Positions 37,542 through 45,970 are shown, numbered from the stretch's first letter. The stretch: 64,000 bases of DNA from Sphingomonas sp. (GCA_021732445.1 JAKFUZ010000015.1:88792-152791); one strand, 5' to 3'. The notes: a model not told the origin generated them from the sequence alone. Program-made: numbers and translations.

Positions 37542-37973
37542 TCAATTGCGCAACGGTGGCGGCACGACCGGTATCAACAGTGGCGCGACCTTGACACCCT
37601 CGGCGATCAAATCCTGAGCGTCGGCCGGCGTCGCCTCACCATAAATCGGCGCGTGCGGGGTATCGCCATAATGCATTGCGCGCGCGGTTTCAGCAAAAGC
37701 CGCGCCGACCCAGGTCGATCCGCCGAGCACCGCCGCCTGCGCCCTGGCCATCGCCGCGAGCGCTGCCTTACGGCCTTGCTGTTCGGCCCCGGCACTCGCC
37801 CGATTGCCCTTTGCCGCAATGCTGGGCGCCATCACCGCCTTAGTCACAGATGCGCAGTCACAAAGCGGGCAACGGATCAGCGCGCGCGCCTGCTGCGCTT
37901 CATAAGCGGCAGAGGAGGCAAACCAGGCTTCGAACACATGGTCGGCGCTGCACCGCAGGTCAAACACGATCAT
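37542..37973 (-). CDS. DUF1178 family protein
   Basis: 143 residues, starting IVFDLRCSADHVFEAWFASS with a following CPLCDC pair. The first Cys and the CxxC are the conserved cysteines of DUF1178, suggesting a small zinc-ribbon-like site. Function unknown. Its start overlaps the stop of the nitrilase-like gene (ATGA), the common alphaproteobacterial arrangement. Confidence 0.9.
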   Translation of the reverse strand: MIVFDLRCSADHVFEAWFASSAAYEAQQARALIRCPLCDCASVTKAVMAPSIAAKGNRASAGAEQQGRKAALAAMARAQAAVLGGSTWVGAAFAETARAMHYGDTPHAPIYGEATPADAQDLIAEGVKVAPLLIPVVPPPLRN

Positions 37974-38794
37974 AGGATGTGCTGGACGTTCGGGATGGGT
38001 TTGCGATGTCGCAGCACGGGAATGCGCGCACGGACATCCGCGATGCGCGCCGTGTCAATCTGCGCGAAGCCGATGCCCGGCGCCTCGCCCATATCGAGCA
38101 CCACCTCGCCCCACGGATCGACAACCAGCGAGTGGCCATAGGTGGCCCGGCCATCTTCATGGGTGCCGGTCTGCGCGGCGGCAACCACATAGGCGGCAGC
38201 CTCAATGGCGCGGGCGCGCTGGAGAATATGCCAGTGCGCAACCCCTGTCGGCCGGGTAAAGGCAGCGGGAATGGCAAGCACCGTCGCGCCGGAATCGCTC
38301 AGCGCGCGGTAAAGATCGGCAAAGCGCAGATCGTAGCAGATCGACAGCCCCAGCGCCCCGACCGGCGTTTTGACGACACAGGCGCCCTCGCCAGGCGCAT
38401 AAGCTGCGGATTCGCGCCAGCTTTCCCCGCTGGGCAAATCGACATCAAACAGATGCAGCTTGTCATAACGGGCGCGTATCTGCCCCTCGGCGTCAATCAC
38501 GAAGCCGCGATTGGCGAATTTGCCGTCGGGCCGCCGCAGCGCGAGCGAGCCAAGGTGCACCCAAATACCGTGTGCCGCAGCCGCGCGGCGCACGGCAGCC
38601 AGCGCCACATCATCGTCCTCGGGCACGATGGACCGGGCCGCGCGCGCGCGGTCCTGATCGACCAGCCCTGACATTTCGGGCGTGAAAAGCATCGCCGCGC
38701 CGCCCGCCGCAGCCTCGCTTATGCCATTTGCCAGCGCCTCGGCGTTGGCTTCCCGGTCAATGCCGCTCGTCATCTGAAGCAGCGCGACTTTCAT
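37970..38794 (-). CDS. carbon-nitrogen hydrolase (Nit/omega-amidase-like)
   Basis: 274 residues. The nitrilase-superfamily catalytic triad is visible: Glu in TPEMSG (about 42), Lys in RYDKLHLFD (about 112) and Cys in GLSICYDLRFADLYR (about 147). Closest in feel to Nit1/Nit2 enzymes that remove deaminated glutathione or amide by-products. It is coupled by ATGA overlaps to grxC upstream and DUF1178 downstream, consistent with a glutathione-related role. Confidence 0.92.
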   Translation of the reverse strand: MKVALLQMTSGIDREANAEALANGISEAAAGGAAMLFTPEMSGLVDQDRARAARSIVPEDDDVALAAVRRAAAAHGIWVHLGSLALRRPDGKFANRGFVIDAEGQIRARYDKLHLFDVDLPSGESWRESAAYAPGEGACVVKTPVGALGLSICYDLRFADLYRALSDSGATVLAIPAAFTRPTGVAHWHILQRARAIEAAAYVVAAAQTGTHEDGRATYGHSLVVDPWGEVVLDMGEAPGIGFAQIDTARIADVRARIPVLRHRKPIPNVQHIL

Positions 38795-39048
38795 GCGGCG
38801 AGCAGCGCATCCAGCCTGCCCGCGCGCTCCAGAGCGGCCAGATCGTCCGAGCCGCCGACATGCGCATCGTTGATGAAGATTTGCGGCACCGTGGTGTGGC
38901 CTGGCGCGCGCTGGAGCATCTCGGCACGTTTGGGGCCGCCAAGGGTTATGTCATATTCGACAATGTCGAGTTGCTTCTCGCCGAGCAACTTCATCGCCCG
39001 CGAACAAAAGGGGCAGAACGCCTTGGTGTAAATTTCAATCTTCGCCAT
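38791..39048 (-). CDS. grxC: glutaredoxin 3
   Basis: The ATG at 39048 gives 85 residues, the usual size. Redox site CPFC (residues about 11-14), the cis-Pro segment TTVPQIFIND and the GG of VGGSDDLAAL are in place. Dithiol glutaredoxin of the cytoplasm. It lies between comF and the Nit gene. Confidence 0.96.
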   Translation of the reverse strand: MAKIEIYTKAFCPFCSRAMKLLGEKQLDIVEYDITLGGPKRAEMLQRAPGHTTVPQIFINDAHVGGSDDLAALERAGRLDALLAA

Positions 39049-39080
39049 AGGCCAAAAGGTGTGATCGCGGTGCCCGATTG

Positions 39081-39788
39081 TCAATCTTTCTGCGCATCGG
39101 ACAATACCCGCGCCCAGCACAAAATGGTTACCTTGCGCGCGCCCGCGCTCAGCAGGGCGGCCGTACAGGCGCGGCTCGTGGCGCCGCTGGTATGCACATC
39201 ATCGACCAGAATAATCGCTTTGCCTGCCAGCCGCCGGGCGTGCGGGGCGTGGACCGCGAACACGCCGGCGACCGTTCGCGCGCGCGCCGCGGCGCCAAGC
39301 CCCTCGAGCGGCCGTGTGCGCCGGGTGCGGCGCAACACAAGCGGATCATGCGCAACACCCGTAAGCCCGGCAAGCGCCGCTGCCATCAGCGCTGCCTGGT
39401 TGAAGCCGCGCGCCCATAGCCGCCAGCGGTGAAGCGGCACCGGCACCAGCAGATCGGCGTCAGCCGGCATCAGCCTGAGCATATGGGCAGCAGCGGTTGT
39501 CGCAAGCGCGGTTCGCTTGCCATATTTCAGCCGCAGCACCAGGCTGCGCGCCACATCACCATAGGCCACAGCCGCCAATATGCCGGAATGGCGCGGCGGG
39601 TGCGCCATGCACGGGGCGCACAGAGCACCGCCTTCCCGCTCATAGGCAAAGGGCGCCTGACACGCCGCGCACCAGGGTGGCGCCAGAAACTGGAGGCTCG
39701 CCCAGCAGCCCGCACAAAATTGATGGTCGGCGCGCGTTACGGCGCCGCACCCCGGGCAACGGGGCGGCAACACCATGTCCACGAGCAT
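39081..39788 (-). CDS. ComF family protein (phosphoribosyltransferase-like)
   Basis: The start at 39788 (GGAG five bases upstream) gives 235 residues; an ATG at 39812 has no visible ribosome site. The N-terminal zinc-ribbon uses CPGC, CAGC, CAAC and CAPC pairs. The C-terminal PRTase fold has the PRPP loop IILVDDVHTSGATSRAC. ComF homologues are linked to DNA uptake and to single-strand DNA handling. First in the comF-grxC-nit-DUF1178 group. Confidence 0.93.
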   Translation of the reverse strand: MLVDMVLPPRCPGCGAVTRADHQFCAGCWASLQFLAPPWCAACQAPFAYEREGGALCAPCMAHPPRHSGILAAVAYGDVARSLVLRLKYGKRTALATTAAAHMLRLMPADADLLVPVPLHRWRLWARGFNQAALMAAALAGLTGVAHDPLVLRRTRRTRPLEGLGAAARARTVAGVFAVHAPHARRLAGKAIILVDDVHTSGATSRACTAALLSAGARKVTILCWARVLSDAQKD

Positions 39789-39854
39789 GCGCACTCCGGC
39801 CGGCAATTGCATAGCCGCTTGTCGCGCGGGCGCGGGCACGGCACAAGCGCGCTG

Positions 39855-40700
39855 ATGACGCCTGCCGAAATCTTCTGCCGGCCGCTGCGCCGGATGCGCC
39901 GCGACCGGGCAGCGCCCGACTATCACCAGGCGGATTTTCTGCGCCGGTTCATGCTTGATGAGGTGAACGAGCGGCTGGCGAGCGTGAAGCGGGAATTTTC
40001 GGTCGCGCTTGATCTTGGCTGCCACGACGCAGCGCTTCAGCTCCCGGCTGCCCGCATTGTGCGGTGTGACGCAGGCTTTGCGTTTGCGAGCGCTGCCTCG
40101 GGGGTACAGGCCGACGAAGACCGCCTGCCATTCGCCGATGCAAGCTTTGATCTTGTAGTTTGCGCGGGCGTCCTCGACCAGGTCAATGATGTGCCCGGCG
40201 CGCTTGCACTCATCCGCCGCGTGCTGAAGCCAGACGGGTTGCTGCTCGCCGCTTTTGCGGGTGCCGGCAGCCTGGCAACGCTTCGCGACGCGCTGCGTTT
40301 TGCCGAGCAGGATCGCCCCGTTGCGCGGCTGCACCCGCAAATCGACGTCCGCGCCGCCGGCGACTTGCTGCAACGTGCGGGATTTGCGCTGCCGGTGGCG
40401 GATGCCGAACGGCTGACGGTGCGCTATGCCAGCGTGTTCGGCTTGGTGCACGATCTGCGGCGAATGGCTGCGGGCAACATGGCGGTGGAGCAGCACCCGA
40501 TGCGGCGCGAGACACTCGCCAGCGCGGCAGAACGGTTCGCGGCGCTGGCGGATGCCGATGGCCGGACGCGCGAATTTTTCGACATCATCTTCCTGACGGC
40601 GTGGGCGCCCGGTGCCGGCCAGCCTCGCCCTGCGCGCCGGGGCAGCGGCACGGTGTCGCTCGCGGCGGCCCTCAGGCCGCCTGGCCAGCCAATGTCATAA
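39855..40700 (+). CDS. SAM-dependent methyltransferase (class I)
   Basis: The ATG at 39855 gives 281 residues. Motif I is VALDLGCHDAALQL (about 50), followed by the acidic/post-I and motif IV regions FDLVVCAGVLDQVNDVPGAL and LLAAFAGAGSLATLRDAL. The organisation resembles the BioC/NDUFAF5-like family found divergent to comF in alphaproteobacteria. The substrate is not known. The tail overlaps mutT by six bases, convergently. Confidence 0.88.
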   Translation: MTPAEIFCRPLRRMRRDRAAPDYHQADFLRRFMLDEVNERLASVKREFSVALDLGCHDAALQLPAARIVRCDAGFAFASAASGVQADEDRLPFADASFDLVVCAGVLDQVNDVPGALALIRRVLKPDGLLLAAFAGAGSLATLRDALRFAEQDRPVARLHPQIDVRAAGDLLQRAGFALPVADAERLTVRYASVFGLVHDLRRMAAGNMAVEQHPMRRETLASAAERFAALADADGRTREFFDIIFLTAWAPGAGQPRPARRGSGTVSLAAALRPPGQPMS

Positions 40701-41117
40701 CAGCGCCTCGAGCAAGCCAATCAACGGCCGGTCCGCCGGCGGCATGGGCAGCGCGTGCAGATCAAGCGGCCGCAGCCAGCGCAACGCCGGCGCCTCCAGC
40801 GGCTGCGGCACGCCCTGCCATTTGCGGCACAGAAACAGCAGCAGCAGCAAATGCCGGTCGCCATGCGGCGCACTGGCAAAAACGGCTGGCGCAAGGCAGG
40901 ATTGCGTGACCGAGATGCCCAGCTCCTCGGCGAGTTCACGGCACAAAGCAGCCTCGGGCGTTTCGCCGCAATCAATCTTGCCGCCGGGAAACTCCCAAAG
41001 CCCCGGCAATGCCTTGTCAAACGGGCGCTGCTGCACCAGCACCCGGCCATCGCCATCGACAAGCGCGGCGGCAACCACCGGAAACAGAATGGACGATACC
41101 GGGGTTGCGCTTTTCAT
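40695..41117 (-). CDS. mutT: 8-oxo-dGTP diphosphatase MutT (NUDIX)
   Basis: 140 residues. The Nudix box is complete, in GKIDCGETPEAALCRELAEE (GX5EX7REUXEE). It begins VAAALVDGDGRVLVQQRP, the MutT pattern. It removes oxidised guanine nucleotides from the pool. Confidence 0.92.
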   Translation of the reverse strand: MKSATPVSSILFPVVAAALVDGDGRVLVQQRPFDKALPGLWEFPGGKIDCGETPEAALCRELAEELGISVTQSCLAPAVFASAPHGDRHLLLLLFLCRKWQGVPQPLEAPALRWLRPLDLHALPMPPADRPLIGLLEALL

Positions 41118-41180
41118 CTGCGATTAACTCACTGGTGATAGCTGTGGCGACGGTCCAAGGGTTCCAGCAGGATTTTCGCC

Positions 41181-41354
41181 GTGCGGCAGTGGCTCTCCTC
41201 TCTAGCGAAAGACCAATCCGGGGCAAGCGCTGTGGAATATGGGTTGATCGCCGCGCTGATCGTCATCGCGATGATCGCGTCCTTCCGCCAGGTTGCGAGC
41301 GTCACCACGTCGATGTGGAACAATGTCAGCGCAACCGTTGCGGCGTCGCGCTAG
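41181..41354 (+). CDS. Flp-family type IVb pilin (GTG start)
   Basis: 57 residues from a GTG at 41181 with AGGA eight bases upstream. The sequence RQWLSSLAKDQSGASAVEYG then LIAALIVIAMIASF is a Flp prepilin: short basic leader, Glu+5-type EYGLIAALI hydrophobic helix. It follows mutT in the opposite orientation and lies 132 bases before the next pilin. Its C-terminal part (VTTSMWNNVSATVAASR) is diverged from the other two. Confidence 0.85.
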   Translation: MRQWLSSLAKDQSGASAVEYGLIAALIVIAMIASFRQVASVTTSMWNNVSATVAASR

Positions 41355-41433
41355 CTCACAAAAATACACCAAAAAATTACCACCCCGTTTAAATATTTAT
41401 CAATCAACACCGCCTAATTTGCGTGGTGCTGAT

Positions 41434-41445
41434 CCGAATATTCGG
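41434..41445. promoter_or_regulatory. 12-bp perfect palindrome upstream of a Flp pilin
   Basis: CCGAATATTCGG lies 41 bases before the pilin ATG at 41487. It is a plausible operator or part of a promoter in this AT-rich spacer. The regulator is unknown. Confidence 0.4.
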
Positions 41446-41486
41446 TCGGCCGGGTAACTGAAGTGTATAAACTGGAGACCGATATC

Positions 41487-41651
41487 ATGCAGAAGATTCG
41501 CAATTTCATCAAGAACAACAAGGCAGCGACCGCCATTGAATATGGCCTGATCGCAGCGCTCATCGCCGTTGCAGCAATTGCCGCAATGCAGGGTCTGGGC
41601 AACCAGCTCAAGACGACCTTCTCGAACGTAACGACCGGCCTGAAGGGCTAA
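41487..41651 (+). CDS. Flp-family type IVb pilin
   Basis: 54 residues from the ATG at 41487 (GGAGA about nine bases upstream); an in-frame GTG farther upstream is not needed. MQKIRNFIKNNKAATAIEYG then LIAALIAVAAIAAMQGLG is a canonical Flp prepilin processed by a TadV-type peptidase. It is followed by a strong terminator. No tad secretion genes are present in the window. Confidence 0.95.
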   Translation: MQKIRNFIKNNKAATAIEYGLIAALIAVAAIAAMQGLGNQLKTTFSNVTTGLKG

Positions 41652-41679
41652 TCGCTTACCACTATTTGGCGTAAAGAAC

Positions 41680-41716
41680 GGGCGGCGAAACTTCGGTTTC
41701 GTCGCCCTGTTTTTTT
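41680..41716 (+). terminator. strong Rho-independent terminator with TTCG tetraloop
   Basis: A twelve-base-pair stem GGGCGGCGAAAC / GTTTCGTCGCCC (one G-T pair) closes the stable loop TTCG and is followed by TGTTTTTTT. It sits 28 bases after the Flp pilin stop. Confidence 0.93.
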
Positions 41717-41858
41717 GCGTGTGCGACGTGAAATTTTCGCCGATCAACGATACCGCGCATTATTAGAAAAATATTAACTACATCTCGATATACACATGAT
41801 AAATCAGTAGCTTGAATGCTCACTGAGACAGTATTTTTACGCAGCAAGGGCTATTAAA

Positions 41859-42023
41859 ATGTCGTTGATCCTTAATTTCATCAAAAATAGCAAGGCAGCA
41901 ACAGCTATCGAATATGGTCTCATTGCTGCGCTTATCGCTGTTGCGGCGATTACTGCTATGCGTGGTCTTGGAAATCAGTTGAAGACTACGTTTGGCAACG
42001 TAACGACCAGCATGAAGGGCTAA
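41859..42023 (+). CDS. Flp-family type IVb pilin (third copy, AT-richer)
   Basis: 54 residues: MSLILNFIKNSKAATAIEYG then LIAALIAVAAITAMRGLGNQ, nearly the same as the pilin at 41487. AAGGG precedes the ATG by nine bases. It uses many more A/T-ending codons (gct, gtt, ctt, act) than its neighbour although the proteins match. An AT-rich leader of some 120 bases lies upstream. A recent silent-site divergence, or arrival from a lower-GC relative, is possible. Confidence 0.93.
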   Translation: MSLILNFIKNSKAATAIEYGLIAALIAVAAITAMRGLGNQLKTTFGNVTTSMKG

Positions 42024-42053
42024 CCCTTCCTCGCCTGGATAGTTGAAAATTGG

Positions 42054-42077
42054 TGGCACGGCCCGGGTGGGCCGCGC
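42054..42077. terminator. possible hairpin between pilin and accA
   Basis: GGCACGGCCC / GGGCCGCGCC pair with one mismatch around a GGGT loop. It lies between the convergent Flp pilin and accA genes, and on the minus strand is followed by AATTTTC. It may end accA transcription; weak T-tract. Confidence 0.4.
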
Positions 42078-42129
42078 CGCTGTTTCCGCTGTGTTGCCCT
42101 GGCTGAGCGAACCCTGCCCAAAACGCGGG

Positions 42130-43077
42130 TCAGAGCTTGCCGATATTGAGAAATTTCTGGCGGCGGTCGCGGCGCAACTCTTCGCGAGTCCGGTCGCACA
42201 GCGCAATCAACGCTTTCTCGACCGCGTCGCCCAGCGCCTGAATTGCGCCGGCTGCATTCCGGTGCGCTCCGCCCAGCGGTTCCGGGACGACCGTATCAAC
42301 CACGCCCAGCATGGCCAGATCCTGCGCTGTAACCTTCATGGCCTCGGCGGCGTCGGCGGCCCGGTCGGCCGTGCGCCACAAAATCGAGGCGCAGCCTTCA
42401 GGCGAGATGACCGAGTAAACGGCGTGCTCGAACATCAGCACATGGTTGCCCGTCGCCAGCGCCACGGCACCGCCCGACCCGCCTTCTCCTACAATCGCGC
42501 TCACCATCGGCACGCCCAGCGCCAGGCATTGCTCGGTTGACCGGGCGATAGCTTCGGCCTGGCCGCGCTCCTCGGCCTGAATGCCGGGAAAGGCGCCCGA
42601 GGTATCAACCAGCGTGATAACGGGCAGGCCAAACCGATCGGCAAGCTGCATCAGCCGCACCGCCTTGCGATAGCCCTCGGGCTTGCCCATCCCGAAATTG
42701 TGGCGCAGCCTGCTGGCGGTATCATCGCCCTTTTCATGCCCGATGACCATCACCCGGCGCTCCCGAAACATCGCAAATCCGCCGATGATCGCCTGATCGT
42801 CGCCAAAATTCCGATCCCCGGCCAGCGGCATGAAGCCCTGGAAAAGGCCAGCGACATAATGGTTGAAGTGCGGCCGCTCAGGGTGCCGGGCAACCTGCGT
42901 TTTCTGCCAGGGCGTCAGCCGCGCATAGGTTTCGCGCAGCAGCTTGTCAGATTTTGCCTGAAGCCGGCCAATGTCAGCCGCCAGATCAACCGTGCCGCCT
43001 GCCGCCGTTTCGCGCAGTTCGTCGATGCGGTCCTGCAATTCCGCGATCGGTTTTTCAAAATCGAGAAAACTTGCCAT
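42130..43077 (-). CDS. accA: acetyl-CoA carboxylase carboxyltransferase subunit alpha
   Basis: 315 residues, standard length. Starts MASFLDFEKPIAELQDRIDEL, with PEGYRKAVRLMQLADRFGLP, FPGIQAEERGQAEAIA and EGGSGGAVALATGN; all AccA signatures. It transfers carboxylate from biotin to acetyl-CoA together with AccD. Thirteen bases downstream of xerD on the same strand. Confidence 0.97.
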   Translation of the reverse strand: MASFLDFEKPIAELQDRIDELRETAAGGTVDLAADIGRLQAKSDKLLRETYARLTPWQKTQVARHPERPHFNHYVAGLFQGFMPLAGDRNFGDDQAIIGGFAMFRERRVMVIGHEKGDDTASRLRHNFGMGKPEGYRKAVRLMQLADRFGLPVITLVDTSGAFPGIQAEERGQAEAIARSTEQCLALGVPMVSAIVGEGGSGGAVALATGNHVLMFEHAVYSVISPEGCASILWRTADRAADAAEAMKVTAQDLAMLGVVDTVVPEPLGGAHRNAAGAIQALGDAVEKALIALCDRTREELRRDRRQKFLNIGKL

Positions 43078-43090
43078 CAGGCACCGTCGG

Positions 43091-43996
43091 TTAAGGCGCG
43101 CGGCGCGCTACGTCAACGAGCGGATGGCGTTGATTGACAAGTTCGACCAGGCGCGCGCTGTCGACATGCGTGTAGATTTCCGTTGTGGCAATATCGGCAT
43201 GGCCGAGCATCATCTGGAGCGCGCGCAGGTCTGCACCGCCTTCCAGCAAGTGCGTCGCAAAGGCGTGCCGAAGCACATGGGGGCTAACGCGCTGTGGCGG
43301 CACGCCGGCGTCGGCCGCCAGTTCCTTCAGCAATTGATACAGGCGGATGCGGGATAAGTGGCCGGCGCCACTCGGGAACAGCCACACCGATGTTGCCGGA
43401 ACATGCGTGCGCCAAGCGGCAACCGCGGCCCGGGCCCGGTCGGATATCGGCACCAGCCGCTCGCGCCCGCCTTTACCGCGTAGGATAAGAAACGGCCGGT
43501 CAGGAGACACGGCAGCGCGCGGAATCGCCACAAGCTCTGTAGCCCGCAGCCCCGATCCATAGAGCAGCTCCACCAACGCCGATACTCTCAGCGCCAGGTG
43601 GCTCACGGGCGCCGTCTTCAACCGGACCTCGATTTCCGCAAAGAGCCGGTCGACATCGGCGTGCGAGAGCGTTTTGGGCAAGCCGCGGGCCGCACCGGGG
43701 CGCGGGAGCGCGGCACCCGGATCATCGCCGCGCAGGCCCTCTTGCGCCAGAAACGCGAAAAAGCGCCGAATCGCCGATGATTTTCGCGCAACGCTGGCCC
43801 GCGACAGCGCCGCCCATTGCTCGGCCAGAACGGCAAGGGCAGGCGCATCCGCTTCGGCGAGCACCCCGCCAAGCGCGTGAGAAGCGAGCATCAGGTCGCT
43901 GCGATACGCGAGCAGCGTGTTCCGCGCCGCCCCGGTTTCGGCCGCCATCATCTCAAGAAACCGCTCGATAAGCGCAGCATCTGGCGACTGCGTCAA
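43091..43996 (-). CDS. xerD: site-specific tyrosine recombinase XerD
   Basis: 301 residues. N-terminal SAM-like DNA-binding half, then the catalytic half with Arg in GSGLRATELVAI, HVLRHAFATHLL (His-x-x-Arg), and the final LGHADIATTEIYTHV holding His and the nucleophile Tyr. With XerC it resolves chromosome dimers at dif. Its chromosomal setting next to accA is typical for sphingomonads, so it is not a mobile integrase. Start overlaps the stop of the gene before it (ATGA). Confidence 0.94.
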   Translation of the reverse strand: MTQSPDAALIERFLEMMAAETGAARNTLLAYRSDLMLASHALGGVLAEADAPALAVLAEQWAALSRASVARKSSAIRRFFAFLAQEGLRGDDPGAALPRPGAARGLPKTLSHADVDRLFAEIEVRLKTAPVSHLALRVSALVELLYGSGLRATELVAIPRAAVSPDRPFLILRGKGGRERLVPISDRARAAVAAWRTHVPATSVWLFPSGAGHLSRIRLYQLLKELAADAGVPPQRVSPHVLRHAFATHLLEGGADLRALQMMLGHADIATTEIYTHVDSARLVELVNQRHPLVDVARRAP

Positions 43997-45894
43997 AGCC
44001 TGGTCAGCGCCTCGACCGCAACCATGCGCGCCTGCCCGGTCAGCCCGACGCGCCGCATCGCCGATATGATCCGAAACAGCGCTTCAGGCGACACGCCGTG
44101 CCAGTCACCGGTCTGCATACCGGTTGCGGCAAGCAGCATAACCGTGCCCTGCGCGCGCTGCGCCACGGCGCGGTCCAACGCCCGGGTCCAGCTGTTTTCG
44201 GCGCCAATGCGAACGCCCATGGCCTGGGCGAGCTGCTCCATCGTGCCAATGTCAAGCCTGCCCAGGCCAGCCAGTCCGGCAAAGAACATCTGCGCCTTGC
44301 CTGGTCCAGTGCCCGACACTGGCGGCGCATAGGCGGCGACGTCGCCACGGCTCAGCCGCACCGCGTCATTTCGGTCGGCAAGGGTCAGCATCGCCCACGC
44401 ATCACTGCCGCGCGCCGCAAATGATCGCCAGCGTTGCGCCGGCTGGTCGAGCCCGGCACTCAGCATCGCCGCGATCAGCCGGTCGACATCTTCATTTTTT
44501 GGCGCTGGCGGCACCATGGCGGCCGCCCGCGCCGTCAGGATCAGGCGGGCATAGCGGCCACGGGCGTCGCGGGGCTCGTCCCACAATTGGCGCAAGGCCG
44601 ACATCCGGGCCGGAAGCGACGGGTCGGCAGAGGCGGTGCGCAGATCTTGCGCGATGCCAGCCTCGGCGGCAGCGGCGTCATCTTCCTGCAACACCTCGGC
44701 ATAGAGGCCGACGAGCGCGGCACTTGAAAACACGCCCTGCGCGGCCGCCCGCTCGGCCGCTGCAACCCGCGCCTGCGCCGACCATACCGGCGATTGCGCG
44801 AACCAATATCGCGCTTGCGGCGCGGCCGTGGCGAACAGATCAGGCGGAATTTCAGCGGCCGTCGCGGTTGCAAGGCCATAGCGCCAGATCGTCAGCCGAT
44901 CGACCCCGTCCCACTCAATCGTCACGGCGCGGCGCCCCTTGGAGCCGGCGCCGACCGCTTTTTCCGCGAGCAACAGGTCAATACCGCGCGCCACGCGCTG
45001 ACGCCGGGCTGCATCGATCAGCGGGCCGGCCGCTCGCGGTTCACCCGACAGGCCGGCGCATATCGCCTTGGTGAGCACCCAGGCCGGCTCGCTCAACGCT
45101 GCCCTGCCCTGGTCGACAATCGGGCAAAGCGCTGCCGGATCGCCATTGGCCAGCCCTGTCTGCATCGCGACCTGAAGCAATTTTGGGGTATATTGGTCGT
45201 TGTCGACCGCCGCTATCAAAGCGCGTGCCACCACGCTTTCGCCCATGCGGACGAGCAGCCAGGCGCGTTCGGCGGCGAAATCGGCGCCGCCAACCCGGCC
45301 AGGCGTCGCAACGACCGACGCAAGTGCCTGACGCAACCCAATCGACACCCAGCGCGACGCGACCGGGGCGTTCAGCCGCCGCATCAGCGCTTCCAGATAC
45401 AGCCCGTCCGCCTGGCCAAAAGCATTGGCGCCGAACCCGCCCTGATCCTGACCGACAACCCCCACCAGCGCGGTCGACCGGCGCGCGAAGCTGGGCAGTT
45501 CATATTCAGCCAGCACCGCCGGATCGACGGGTTTGACCGCGGCTGCCTCGTCCGAGGCAATCGACTCGTCTGCCGCCGCCGCGTCATCGCCGGGTAATGG
45601 GTTCGCCGATGGCGCAGCAGCCGATGGCAACGCGCCCGGCGTCACGCCGGGTGGAGTCACGGGGGATGGCGCGGCTGGCCGCCGCGTGGGCGAAGGCGCA
45701 GGGGGTTGCGGGGGCTCGCCAAAGCCCTGTGGCAAAATCGATTCGGGCGCTTCCTGGCCCGCTGCCACGTCGAACCGCGACACCCCGGCCAACGCCAGAC
45801 ACAGGAGGAGCGCGAGCGCGCCTGCTCCGGTGCTATTTCTGAAGCGACGCAAGCGGAACAGCCTTTTCAACGCGGACCTGCGCCTTTTCACCAT
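43993..45894 (-). CDS. conserved helical-solenoid-like exported protein of unknown function
   Basis: 633 residues from the ATG at 45894; a TTG at 45852 would avoid most of the overlap with the small gene before it. A basic stretch precedes a signal or anchor helix (about residues 22-40), then a Pro/Ala-rich linker (about 55-115), then some 500 residues of paired helices with Ala-rich turns (AERAWLLVRMGESVVARALI ..) reminiscent of TPR/Sel1-like arrays though no strict repeat is clear. Its stop overlaps xerD. I do not recognise a function. Cell-envelope placement is inferred. Confidence 0.75.
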   Translation of the reverse strand: MVKRRRSALKRLFRLRRFRNSTGAGALALLLCLALAGVSRFDVAAGQEAPESILPQGFGEPPQPPAPSPTRRPAAPSPVTPPGVTPGALPSAAAPSANPLPGDDAAAADESIASDEAAAVKPVDPAVLAEYELPSFARRSTALVGVVGQDQGGFGANAFGQADGLYLEALMRRLNAPVASRWVSIGLRQALASVVATPGRVGGADFAAERAWLLVRMGESVVARALIAAVDNDQYTPKLLQVAMQTGLANGDPAALCPIVDQGRAALSEPAWVLTKAICAGLSGEPRAAGPLIDAARRQRVARGIDLLLAEKAVGAGSKGRRAVTIEWDGVDRLTIWRYGLATATAAEIPPDLFATAAPQARYWFAQSPVWSAQARVAAAERAAAQGVFSSAALVGLYAEVLQEDDAAAAEAGIAQDLRTASADPSLPARMSALRQLWDEPRDARGRYARLILTARAAAMVPPAPKNEDVDRLIAAMLSAGLDQPAQRWRSFAARGSDAWAMLTLADRNDAVRLSRGDVAAYAPPVSGTGPGKAQMFFAGLAGLGRLDIGTMEQLAQAMGVRIGAENSWTRALDRAVAQRAQGTVMLLAATGMQTGDWHGVSPEALFRIISAMRRVGLTGQARMVAVEALTRL

Positions 45895-45970
45895 GGCTTT
45901 TGGCAAGCAACACCATGCCGCCCCCGGCGAGCGCCAGCAGAGCAATCAGGAACAAGACGGTGCGGGTCAT
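45833..45970 (-). CDS. small single-pass membrane protein (45 residues), candidate
   Basis: ATG at 45970 preceded by GAAGG (six bases away). MTRTVLFLIALLALAGGGMV then LLAKSHGEKAQVRVEKAVPL is one TM helix followed by a short charged tail, ending at a TAG at 45833. It overlaps the N-terminal codons of the 633-residue gene in another frame by 62 bases, so either this small gene is real and the large gene starts later, or the reverse. Confidence 0.55.
   Translation of the reverse strand: MTRTVLFLIALLALAGGGMVLLAKSHGEKAQVRVEKAVPLASLQK

Noticed and set aside
39789..40496. N-terminal extension of ComF to 471 residues
   Set aside because: The extension is antisense to the methyltransferase and has no zinc-ribbon or PRTase features; ComF proteins are about 240 residues.
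43091..43996. XerD as an integrase of a genomic island
   Set aside because: Sequence and neighbours (accA, aroK/aroB) fit the chromosomal XerD, and no attachment site or other element genes are near.
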